DNA of 64,000 bases from Linderina pennispora. Its lineage: Eukaryota; Kickxellomycota; Kickxellomycetes; Kickxellales; Kickxellaceae. The stretch covers positions 434,001 to 498,000 of the forward strand of contig NW_024468258.1 of the NCBI RefSeq assembly GCF_002104995.1, in the 5' to 3' direction. Numbering within the stretch: the first letter of the stretch is position 1; the number at the start of each line of letters is the position of its first letter. The translations under genes were made by a program, and so were the position numbers. This document shows positions 14,697 to 22,118 of the stretch, piece by piece. The notes under the pieces are model-generated. The model saw only the letters and a program-made list of their open reading frames with translations, was not told the DNA's origin and did no database searches.

Positions 14697-14768
14697 GCCC
14701 TTATGGCTCAGCGGCAGAGCGTCTGTCTCGTAAACAGAAGGTCCTGAGTTCAATTCTCAGTGAGGGCA
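14697..14768 (+). tRNA. tRNA-Thr (anticodon CGT)
   Basis: A complete cloverleaf can be folded by eye. The acceptor stem is 14697-14703 with 14761-14767 (seven pairs, one G-U) and the discriminator A is 14768. The D arm is GCTC/GAGC. The anticodon stem TCTGT/ACAGA encloses loop CTCGTAA with anticodon CGT at 14729-14731. The T arm is CTGAG/CTCAG with loop TTCAATT. There is no intron. A T5 run at 14772-14776 fits RNA polymerase III termination. It would read ACG (Thr) codons. Confidence 0.93.
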
Positions 14769-15086
14769 CGTCTTTTTGCCTTTCGTTTTGACCTGGTCTG
14801 TCGTGACATACGTTGGTTGCAATTTATTTTATGTCTAGCACTCTCCACAAAATCTTCACTGCATGTCTGCGTGCCAATTACTGGTGTTTGGGCGGGCTGT
14901 TGTCTCGGCTCGGTCTGGCCAGCCTCGGTTCGTGACAGACCAATAGGCGATTGACATCAGGTTTGCGACTTTTAACAGGCTGAAGAAATAGGTGCAATAA
15001 TCCCAGAGACACTCTCGCCCCTCCTTTCCCGCCTCAATTTGCATACTTTTACTTGTACCTCTACACTTCAGCGCATACCTAGTCAA

Positions 15087-16241
15087 ATGCTCGACTTTCT
15101 CATTTGTGTGGGCGGCATATATACATGCTTCCTGACATGGTCGGCGATGCAGGAGCGAGTCACCACACAGACATACGGTGCCGACGCGCAAAAGTTCCAG
15201 TATACGATCGTGCTCAACCTCATCCAGGCGATGACGGGCAGTCTTGTTGGATTTATATATTTGCGTGTTGTGCAGCGGAAGGCCATGCTTGACATGTCGC
15301 GGCGGCGGTGGCTCCGATTCTTCCAGGTTGCATTCATGGCATCAGTGGCGTCGCCGTTCGGGTACATGGCACTGCGGTACATCAACTATCCGACAATGAC
15401 GCTAGCAAAGACGTGCAAGCTAGTGCCGGTGATGATGATGAACGTTGTGTTGTACAAGCGCAAGTATCCTGCACACAAGTACGCGGTGGTGGCGATGATC
15501 ACAATGGGCGTATCGGCGTTCATGCTGTTCAAAAGCAGCAGCAAGGGCAGTGCGAAGGCGACAGAGAACAGCTTGTACGGGCTGTTTTTGGTGTTCATCA
15601 ACCTGGCAATCGACGGGCTCGTCAACTCGACGCAGGACCATATCTTTGCAGACGACAAGGAGGTGACGGGCCAGCACATGATGTGCCTGATGAATCTGTG
15701 CTGCAGCATTTTGATGGCGCTGTGGCTGATGAACCCGTTCAACCCGGAGCTGGGCAGTGCCGTGGCGTTCCTGCAGCAGCACCCGCGTGCGACTGTCGAC
15801 ATTGGCATGTTCGCCGTGTGCGGGGCGCTGGGCCAGTGCTTCATCTTCTACACGCTGGCCAAGTTTGGCTCGCTGACTCTGGTAACAGTCACGGTGACAC
15901 GCAAGTTCTTGACAATCCTGTTCTCGGTGTTCTACTACGGGCACCCACTCAACGGATGGCAGTGGGCTGCTGCTGGAATCGTATTTGCGGGGATCACGCT
16001 GGATGTTTACAAGAAGCAGGCTGGAAGGAAGGCGCAGAGGCAGGTGCTGGTGGAGGTGACCAGTGATGAGAAGGCAAAGGTAAAGGCTGAGGATGAGCTG
16101 AGCGATGACGAAAAGCTGGCAGTGGACGGGCAGGCGAGCTTGTTCGTGCCGCCCCCGCTCGGCAGCAAGGTAGAGGGTATCGAGCAGCAAATTGGCGATC
16201 TACGCCGTCGTCAGCAAGCAGTTAGTGTCGCGGCAGCGTGA
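15087..16241 (+). CDS. HUT1: UDP-galactose/nucleotide-sugar transporter, HUT1 (SLC35B1) family
   Basis: A 384-residue multi-pass membrane protein. Family members carry UDP-galactose, UDP-glucose or ATP across the ER membrane. The N-terminus 'LDFLICVGGIYTCFLTW' followed by 'QERVTT' matches the first helix and loop of HUT1 proteins. About ten hydrophobic segments follow, including the 'TLAKTCKLVPVMMM' and 'TVTVTRKFLTILFSV' blocks typical of the SLC35 family. The ATG at 15087 is preferred over an in-frame ATG 48 nt upstream because family members begin right at this helix. The C-terminal tail is charged (KKQAGRK, then acidic). Single exon, intact. The 3' end lies about 40 bp from the TATCTT repeat that precedes the transposon. 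Confidence 0.88.
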   Translation: MLDFLICVGGIYTCFLTWSAMQERVTTQTYGADAQKFQYTIVLNLIQAMTGSLVGFIYLRVVQRKAMLDMSRRRWLRFFQVAFMASVASPFGYMALRYINYPTMTLAKTCKLVPVMMMNVVLYKRKYPAHKYAVVAMITMGVSAFMLFKSSSKGSAKATENSLYGLFLVFINLAIDGLVNSTQDHIFADDKEVTGQHMMCLMNLCCSILMALWLMNPFNPELGSAVAFLQQHPRATVDIGMFAVCGALGQCFIFYTLAKFGSLTLVTVTVTRKFLTILFSVFYYGHPLNGWQWAAAGIVFAGITLDVYKKQAGRKAQRQVLVEVTSDEKAKVKAEDELSDDEKLAVDGQASLFVPPPLGSKVEGIEQQIGDLRRRQQAVSVAAA

Positions 16242-16280
16242 GAATGCGGCTGAGTATAGATATTTTTGGGTCTGGCAACA

Positions 16281-16305
16281 TATCTTTATCTTTATCTTTA
16301 TCTTT
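16281..16305. repeat. (TATCTT)4 microsatellite
   Basis: Four perfect copies of the six-base unit TATCTT plus one base. It lies at the outer edge of the foldback element. The right-hand element ends carry a single related unit (GGTAAAGAT), so this may be an expansion within the terminal repeat. Confidence 0.9.
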
Positions 16306-16312
16306 CCCTATA

Positions 16313-16510
16313 TATAAGATTTTATAGTCCAAAAAGTGTCCGACCGTCAGCTAGAACCTTTTGAATTGGTTAGAAATAAAACTCTTAAGATCAAAAGGAG
16401 TTTACAGAGCAAGTCACTCAAACCCATGTTGAAGCTTAAGAGTTTTATTTTTAACCAATTCAAAAAGGTTCTAGCGGACGGTCGGACACTTTTTGGATTA
16501 TAGAATCTTA
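16313..16510. mobile_element. Foldback (MITE-like) element with ~75-bp inverted arms
   Basis: The left arm (about 16313-16388) and right arm (about 16435-16510) are near-perfect reverse complements around a ~46-bp loop. The arms run from TATAAGATTTTATAGTCC through GTGTCCGACCGTC and CTAGAACC to CTTAAG. TA dinucleotides sit on both sides of the GTCCAAAAAGTGTCC core, which resembles Tc1/mariner-type ends; this is only a suggestion. The right arm and loop recur at about 19736-19885 and 48285-48422 without the left arm. The right arm abuts the 3' end of Fanzor element copy 1. Confidence 0.8.
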
Positions 16511-16650
16511 CTAGAAATACTCTGCTCGCGATGCGAGCTCGGCTGCTAGTCAGCATGGGTTAACACGTCGATAAGGGCATCACGGCGAACCGGTCATTTG
16601 AACGTGTCGGATGGTTGTTGGTGCAATGTCGATCATGGACATCTCCTGTC
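16508..16650 (-). ncRNA. Putative Fanzor guide-scaffold RNA (fRNA) region, copy 1
   Basis: Non-coding sequence from the Fanzor stop to the edge of the element, highly similar to the same region of copy 2 although not translated. On the minus strand it ends with two adjacent hairpins: GCTG-ACTAG-CAGC (16554-16542) and a perfect six-pair stem GCTCGC-ATC-GCGAGC (16538-16524). Homology to copy 2 stops just after TTCTAGTAA. In known Fanzor/TnpB systems the scaffold RNA overlaps the gene's 3' end and runs to the element end, with the guide taken from the flank. Transcription is not shown here. Confidence 0.5.
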
Positions 16651-18681
16651 TTGATGGCCTGCTCTGCGTAGGCGCTTCAGCGCTGGCTCGCTGCTGCTAG
16701 CAGCAGAATCGCCTGCTGCTGCTGCACGCCTCTTGCGCGACCTCTTTGTTGCCAGGGTGGTGCCAGAAGCATCAGCAGCAATGGCCGTAAAGCGATGGAA
16801 CCGTTCAGGAATACTGCCTGAACCACAGAGTGACTGGAAAATGAGTCTGAAGTTTAGAACTGCTGCGAGATCGCGGTTCAAGAGCCGAGACGAATAGGCT
16901 CGCCTGTATTGTGCCATGGCCCGCTTACATGACTCGCTTGTACAGCGGAGAAGGCCATGGCACTTCACAGTTGGGTTCTTCGATCTCTGGTAGGGCCGCG
17001 GGTTGGGAACACACCGGAATGTCTGCAGCGACTTTTCGCAGCAGAACGGGCACATCGACGATGTCCGGAATTCGTCGATCAGATAGACTTCAAAGCCATG
17101 GTTCTTGAACTTGTCGCGCCATCCCTTGCCACGAATCGGCGCATGGTGCCGGGCCATCGGCGCACTCCAGTTGCCCATGATCAGCACTGGATCTGGACCG
17201 AACTTGCTCCGGAGTTTTGCGGCAAGCCTGTGGTCTGCACGGGCCTGGTTCATGAATGAATCAAGGCGCAGCTTGCGGTGAAGCGGGTACACCTTGGGAC
17301 TGGTACTGACACCTGGATGGGCCTTCCAGCGCCTTTGGTGCTGCTTGTTTGACTTAGTGGGCTGCTGCTCTGGTAACCTTCGCGCTGTCATCGTGCTGGC
17401 ATAAAACGGTGCTAGGATACACCGCACAGATGCACGGGCAGCAACGTAGGCACGGAATTTTGCTGGGCTAAGGGTCCGGCAGCAGTGCTTGGAAAGCTCT
17501 GCCTCTGCTCTGCGGACAGCATCTTCTGGGACTTGATCCTTTGTAGCTTGATGAATCCTGTTGTAGTGGCGCAGCTTGAGCTCCTTATTGCGCTGCTGTC
17601 GTGTGTAGCGGTAGAGCATTTTTTCACCCTCTTTTCCATTGCTGCTATTTTCGTGCATCATGTATAGCAAATTGCCCCGACCTGGATCGATGAATACACA
17701 GCGGCCTTTCAGATTCTGCAGCTCTGGCTGTGGGATCTGGTGGATATAGCGACAGTCAGCTATAGTACTGCCTCCCACAGCATCACCTCCTGCAACATCG
17801 CCTGTAGCATCGCCTGTAGCATCGCCTGTAGCATCGCCTCCCACAGAATTGCCTCCCGCAGCATCGCCTCCCGCAGCATCGCCTCCTGCACCATCAGCAT
17901 CTACTGCACCATCAGCCTTGGATATCTTGTCTTGTAACAGAATGCATATCGTTACACCATCTGTTGTCGCCATTCCGTGGAATTTTCTATCACCATGCGC
18001 CTTAAATGGCTTTGATGTTAGATCTGCGACCCGGCCCCACACATCCCACACAGGTTGTGTGATCCCTTGGACCGGGTCGTGTGCACAGACTGGGGGTGCT
18101 GATGCATATGCATTGTTAAGTGCTGCAACAGTGTCTGCTGCTGCTGCCGATGCAGCAGCAAGTGAATCAGCCGCTACTGCTGCAGTTGCTGCAGTGGCCT
18201 CTGTTGCATCCGATGGCATCTTCGCTGCTTCGCGTGCAGCCTTCTTGGCCAATTTTTCGCCCTTTTCTGCTGCTTTCCTTGCCTCTGTTGCTGCTCTCTT
18301 TGCTGCGTTGATCTTGGTAACCTGCTCGCGTGTTTTCGAAATAAACACCTGCTTGATTATTTGGCTGTCCAAGCGCACATGGCCTGGGATCCATGATGTC
18401 CGCAGAGGCAAGCATTGGGGAGGAGACTTGCCAAGCTGCTCATTCTCGATAAGCTGGCATAGGCGAATGTATGCACGCAGATGCTTAAGTGGATTTACCT
18501 TGGCATCATAGTATCGGCTGTCTTTGGCGAATCTGTACTTGGCACCATAGGCATTAAGGACTGGTGCCAGCTTGTTGTAGATTGCAAGCATCGGTGGGGT
18601 GAGCACACTGAGATCAGGGTGTCCTAGAGGCAACTGCCTGGCGGAGCTTCTGTGCAGGGTGTATAGATACACACTTGACAT
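16633..18681 (-). CDS. Fanzor (eukaryotic TnpB-like RNA-guided nuclease), copy 1, apparently intact
   Basis: 682 residues, single exon. Fanzor proteins are eukaryotic relatives of TnpB that cut DNA under guidance of a transposon-encoded RNA. RuvC-I is 'FIDPGRGN' (D332), RuvC-II 'LIDEFRTSSMC' (E537) and RuvC-III 'LNRDLAAVLN' (D604). A zinc-finger insertion between II and III has CxxC at 544/547 and Cx4C at 580/585. 'GNWSAP' near 503 is a block I associate with Fanzors. Before RuvC-I lie an Ala/Lys-rich helix (about 120-190) and a Gly/Asp/Ala repeat tract (256-304). Basic clusters near 646-652 (KRSRKRR) and at KRLRR could be nuclear localisation signals. Association with TIR-like ends rather than an IS607-type recombinase favours the Fanzor1 group. 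The ATG at 18681 is the first in frame; upstream exons cannot be excluded. Confidence 0.85.
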   Translation of the reverse strand: MSSVYLYTLHRSSARQLPLGHPDLSVLTPPMLAIYNKLAPVLNAYGAKYRFAKDSRYYDAKVNPLKHLRAYIRLCQLIENEQLGKSPPQCLPLRTSWIPGHVRLDSQIIKQVFISKTREQVTKINAAKRAATEARKAAEKGEKLAKKAAREAAKMPSDATEATAATAAVAADSLAAASAAAADTVAALNNAYASAPPVCAHDPVQGITQPVWDVWGRVADLTSKPFKAHGDRKFHGMATTDGVTICILLQDKISKADGAVDADGAGGDAAGGDAAGGNSVGGDATGDATGDATGDVAGGDAVGGSTIADCRYIHQIPQPELQNLKGRCVFIDPGRGNLLYMMHENSSNGKEGEKMLYRYTRQQRNKELKLRHYNRIHQATKDQVPEDAVRRAEAELSKHCCRTLSPAKFRAYVAARASVRCILAPFYASTMTARRLPEQQPTKSNKQHQRRWKAHPGVSTSPKVYPLHRKLRLDSFMNQARADHRLAAKLRSKFGPDPVLIMGNWSAPMARHHAPIRGKGWRDKFKNHGFEVYLIDEFRTSSMCPFCCEKSLQTFRCVPNPRPYQRSKNPTVKCHGLLRCTSESCKRAMAQYRRAYSSRLLNRDLAAVLNFRLIFQSLCGSGSIPERFHRFTAIAADASGTTLATKRSRKRRAAAAGDSAASSSEPALKRLRRAGHQDRRCP
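17760..17890. repeat. In-gene 12/15-bp minisatellite (Gly-Asp-Ala tract of Fanzor)
   Basis: Tandem units built on GCATCGCCTGTA (12 bp) and GCATCGCCTCCCGCA (15 bp). On the coding strand they specify repeated GDATGD and GGDAA motifs just before RuvC-I. The unit number differs from copy 2 (about 47157-47275), which has fewer GDATGD units, without breaking the frame. Confidence 0.85.
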
Positions 18682-19497
18682 GCATTATTGAACTCAGCCT
18701 TGGACACATTGCCCATTGTACTGTGCAGTGGTGTTTTTGCGGCTGCGAATATCAATCAATTTGGCCAGAATCCGCTGTAGGCAAGTGCCATAGTGCAACA
18801 CAATGTTGTTCTTGTATGCTGTCATCAGCTCGGTATGCCAACGTATGTCGTTACCTGATTCATTTCACGTATGCCATGTAGCTCGATATCGCCATTATGC
18901 AATAGATAATCATAAATATGATATCTAACTACATCACCGAAATCTGCGCTCGACAGTTCTGACCTATCCTTCCGGTTGACGAAATCCTCGGCAGATATGA
19001 CAGTCTTCGCCTTCAGGTTGCGATAAATGAATAAATAAATGAAACGAAATAATCCCTTTTTTCACAAGTATTGCAGGGTCAAAGGCATCATCGTCAGCTA
19101 GTTGATGGAGTAAGTATCCATCGTGCAAGCATGTATGTATGCTCTTTGATGATATTGACGCTGTGTACAAATTGCTCTAGGCGGGGCAACATAGAATCAC
19201 GGAAGCCAATACCACCAAGTGATGTCTTTATGATCAGTAGCGCTGCGGGTAATATTCATTTGAGAAATTCAATAGGCAAGTAAGAAGAGAAATGATGCTG
19301 TTCAGTTTTGCTTTATTGCGTATGCATAGCATTAAGAACTTTTTATTAAAAATGATCTGGCTTGCATGGTTCTTGGGGCCCTTAGCACTGATACAGTCTC
19401 TTGAATCAGTCTATACAGACTGGGTCCGTATTGTGGACCCAAATACTACCGCTTACTGCATGTTCATAAGACAAATTAATTTATAAAATAAACCCAC
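18667..19497. other. 831-bp segment present only in Fanzor element copy 1
   Basis: It lies upstream of the Fanzor ATG. In copy 2 the flanks are directly joined (GTGTATA next to AATATTGCAT), with an ATA-like microhomology at the junction. It is either an insertion here or a deletion in copy 2. No convincing coding frame is seen. It contains two adjacent perfect inverted repeats, CAGTCT-ATAC-AGACTG (19407-19422) and TGGGTCC...GGACCCA (19421-19441). It may hold the promoter or 5' UTR of the Fanzor gene. Confidence 0.6.
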
Positions 19498-19885
19498 AAA
19501 TATTGCATAACCGCTAGAAGAGCTATATGGCCTTATTCAATAGATGCTCATAAATAAATATCCTAGAGTGTTGCGCAGCTGGTGATGACCACCATGATGA
19601 CGCCATGGAGGTTATCAGGCCGACCGACAATGAGAGCAGCTCTTGCACTGAACCAATGGAGATATCCTAGTGGAGACCTGTGACTACTACAATAACAACT
19701 TGTCGCCCCTGGTTTCACCGATGAGGTCAGATGCCGCGCAAGATCAAAAAGGAGTTTACAGAGCAAGTCACTCAAACCCGTGTTGAAGCTTAAGAGTTGT
19801 ATTTTTTTTATTCCAATTCAAATAGGTTCTAGCTGGACGGTCTGGACACTTTTTGGACTATAAAATCTTTATATAAGGTAAAGAT
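19498..19885. repeat. Right-end module of the Fanzor element, copy 1
   Basis: Closely similar along its whole length to 48044-48427. It includes the blocks GCTAGAAGAGCTATATGGCC and GATGACCACCATGATGACGC, and then the half-foldback sequence ending in GGACACTTTTTGGACTATAAAATC. The left arm of the foldback is replaced at the same point in both copies, so the fusion predates their duplication. Short open frames inside it look like chance. Confidence 0.75.
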
Positions 19886-20447
19886 TGCGCTAATTAAATT
19901 TTGTAGCAATACTCTAGCACATAAGCTGAGCTAGGGCAGCAAGGCATAAAGCAACAGGCTGTATTTGACAATATTGGTTTTTTTCATATACAGTTCACTC
20001 GGCAACCCTAGATATGCCATTCCAGCCACATATGGACTCTCTGGTGCTACTCCATGGTGCAGCGGCAAATTTTGTGTGCGAGCACTGCGGTGCAGTGTAC
20101 CACGCCAAGAGTCGATTTTCGGAGCATCTGATGGAGCACTACCATGGGGTGGTGGAAGAGCGGCTGGATTGAGCTCGGCAGCGTCCTTGGCAGGCCATTA
20201 TGAGACAGAATTGGGAGGTTCGTTCAATAAACGCGTGAGCGGCCGGGTTCTTCCGCTCTCTTGGCTGTGCAGCAAGAGATTTACCTTGGGACTTGGCTTT
20301 GATTTTTCGGATGAGGGACCTGTGCCTCAGGCGCGTGCCCAGAACAGAAATCTAGGTACGAAAGCTCAGAGCTAGGCGAGCCCCGACAGCCTTTTCTATC
20401 TGTCGAGTAATTGTATCTCTATTCAACAGATTATTCTCACTTTAAAG
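19886..20447. other. Intergenic region upstream of CAP
   Basis: Begins AT-rich at the transposon edge and becomes GC-rich from about 20010. It contains the small zinc-finger ORF described separately and presumably the CAP promoter and 5' UTR. An open stretch continues in another frame after that ORF, so this could be the remnant of a longer gene. Confidence 0.5.
20014..20172 (+). CDS. Small ORF with one C2H2 zinc finger (possible gene remnant)
   Basis: A 52-codon ATG-to-TGA frame. It encodes a textbook C2H2 finger, C-x2-C-x12-H-x3-H, in 'CEHCGAVYHAKSRFSEHLME' followed by H. It is GC-rich in codon use, like real genes nearby, and begins right after the AT-rich transposon edge. A solitary finger of 52 residues may be a micro-protein, the last exon of a truncated zinc-finger gene, or an upstream ORF of CAP. 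Function unknown. Confidence 0.4.
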   Translation: MPFQPHMDSLVLLHGAAANFVCEHCGAVYHAKSRFSEHLMEHYHGVVEERLD

Positions 20448-21944
20448 ATGGCGAATGCTAATGACTTGTCAGTGCTGCTGAAGCGGCTCGAGCGGGCGAC
20501 AGCCCGTCTGGAGGAGATGTCTGCAGGACGTGCCTCACAGGCCAAGGCGGCGGGCAGCGGCAATTCCGGTGGGCTGTCTGCAGATGCAGGGTCGGACCAC
20601 CCGGCAGTGCGCGAGTACGACAGTGTGATTGTGTCCCTGGCGGAGGAGTACGTGGCATACTCGTCGCAGATCGGCGACGTGGTCGGCACGCAGGCGGCAG
20701 CGGTGCAGCGGCTGGTGTCGGCGCAACGCAACTTTGTCCGGGTTGCAGTGCAGACGCGTAAGCCGGCAATGGAGCAGCTGTCGTCGCTGCTTGGGCCGCA
20801 GCAGGCGGCGATGACGGAGGCGATCGCAATGAAGGACCAGAACCGGGCGTCGGGGCTGTTCAACCACCTGTCGACGGTGGCCGAGGGCATTGCGGCGTTC
20901 GGGTGGGTGGCGGTGGAGCCGACGCCAGTGCCATATATCAACGACATGAAGGACTCGGCGCAGTTCTATGCGAATCGCGTGCTGAAGGAGTGGCGCGACA
21001 AGGACGAGGTGCATGCCAAGTGGGTGCGGGCGTTCCTGAGCCTGCTGCGTGAGCTGGCGGTATACGTCAAGCAGTTCCACACGACCGGCGTGGCGTGGGC
21101 GCCCAAGGGTGGCGATCCTGAGGGAGCTATCCAGGCGCTCTCGGGTGAGGTTGCTGCTCCGGCTGCTGCACCAGCACCAGCACCGGCAGCAGGCGGCCCA
21201 CCACCACCACCGCCTCCTCCCCCGGTCGTGTCTGACTTCAGCGATGTGCAGGGGAACACTAGTGGAGCGCAGCAGAGCCGCGGGGCACTGTTTGCAGAAC
21301 TCAGCAAGGGTGAGGGCGTGACGAGCGGGCTGCGCAAGGTGGACAAGAGCGAGATGACGCACAAGAACCCAGCGCTGCGCGGCAGCGGCACAGTGCTTGA
21401 TAAGGCGAAGCCTGCCCCGGCAGCGGCGGCAGCCAAGGCAGCAAAGCCCAAGGGCCCGGCGCGCAAGGAGCTGCAGGGTAGCAAGTGGATTGTGGAGAAC
21501 TTTGGGGCAGAGCAGGTCACGATCGAGGCGACGGATATGAAGCAGACGGTATACATCTACAACTGCACGGGCACGACGGTGCAGGTCAAGAACAAGATGA
21601 ACAGCATCGCCATCGACTCGTGTGTCAAGGTGGGTGTGGTGTTTGACGCACTGATGGCGTCGTGCGAGGTGGTCAACTGCCGGTCGGTGCAGATACAAGC
21701 AGTGGAGACGGTGCCAACCATCCTCATTGACCGTACCGACGGCGCCCACGTGTATCTGTCAGAGGCAGCGCGCGACCAGACGCAGATCACCACTGCCAAG
21801 GTGTCGGAGGTCAACATCTCGTTCCCCTGGGAGACCGAGAACCCCGAGGACGACGACTTTGTCGAGCAGCCCATCCCCGAGCAGTACCAGACCACGGTCC
21901 AGAACGGCAAGCTCGTGACCACCATTCTGGAGCACACGGGCTAA
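20448..21944 (+). CDS. SRV2: Adenylyl cyclase-associated protein (CAP/Srv2)
   Basis: 498 residues, single exon. CAP recycles actin monomers from cofilin-ADP-actin and, in fungi, ties adenylyl cyclase to Ras signalling. The N-terminus has the leucine-rich coiled-coil start 'LSVLLKRLERATARLEEM', followed by the helical CAP-N domain to about residue 225. An Ala/Pro-rich linker with a ten-proline run near 250 suits profilin or SH3 binding. Residues about 275-320 ('AELSKGEGVTSGLRKV', then 'MTHKNP') match the WH2/CAP signature. The C-terminal beta-helix CARP domain runs from 'GSKWIVENF' to the end. Length is normal for the family (470-530). Intact. Confidence 0.95.
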   Translation: MANANDLSVLLKRLERATARLEEMSAGRASQAKAAGSGNSGGLSADAGSDHPAVREYDSVIVSLAEEYVAYSSQIGDVVGTQAAAVQRLVSAQRNFVRVAVQTRKPAMEQLSSLLGPQQAAMTEAIAMKDQNRASGLFNHLSTVAEGIAAFGWVAVEPTPVPYINDMKDSAQFYANRVLKEWRDKDEVHAKWVRAFLSLLRELAVYVKQFHTTGVAWAPKGGDPEGAIQALSGEVAAPAAAPAPAPAAGGPPPPPPPPPVVSDFSDVQGNTSGAQQSRGALFAELSKGEGVTSGLRKVDKSEMTHKNPALRGSGTVLDKAKPAPAAAAAKAAKPKGPARKELQGSKWIVENFGAEQVTIEATDMKQTVYIYNCTGTTVQVKNKMNSIAIDSCVKVGVVFDALMASCEVVNCRSVQIQAVETVPTILIDRTDGAHVYLSEAARDQTQITTAKVSEVNISFPWETENPEDDDFVEQPIPEQYQTTVQNGKLVTTILEHTG

Positions 21945-22118
21945 ATCGTTATATCTACATTTTACCAAAGATATTCAATTGCTCCTTTTTGCTAGCCAGC
22001 GTGGGTCTCCTGCACCCACAAAAAGGATCCTAGCGCAGCCTGCGTGTATTGACTGAGTTGGCTGGTGGTATGTGAGCGAAAAACAGCTTTTTTCCACACT
22101 ACCTGATTTTCTGCATCC

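Larger units (their letters stand above)
16508..19885 (-). mobile_element. Fanzor-bearing transposable element, copy 1
   Basis: Boundaries come from comparison with copy 2 (45900-48427). The shared blocks here are 16508-18666 (3' non-coding region plus Fanzor ORF) and 19498-19885 (5' flank and TIR-like right end). The 831 bp between them (18667-19497) are absent from copy 2. TIR-like sequence lies outside on the left (16313-16345) and, inverted, at the right end (about 19820-19885), so the composite could have moved as one TIR element of about 3.6 kb. Fanzor genes as passengers of eukaryotic DNA transposons are known; which superfamily this is cannot be decided by eye. No transposase ORF is present. 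Confidence 0.7.

Noticed and set aside
17760-17890. CRISPR-like repeat array
   Set aside because: Units are 12-15 bp without spacers and in frame within a gene; an ordinary minisatellite.
17740-18511. Plus-strand frames over both Fanzor genes (Ser/Ala/Pro-rich, Ile/Ala/Ser repeats)
   Set aside because: Antisense of the Gly/Asp/Ala and Ala-rich tracts; no independent motif.
20535-21749. Long antisense frame across CAP (404 codons)
   Set aside because: Mirror frame of a GC-rich gene, full of Arg/His/Leu; CAP itself is unmistakable.
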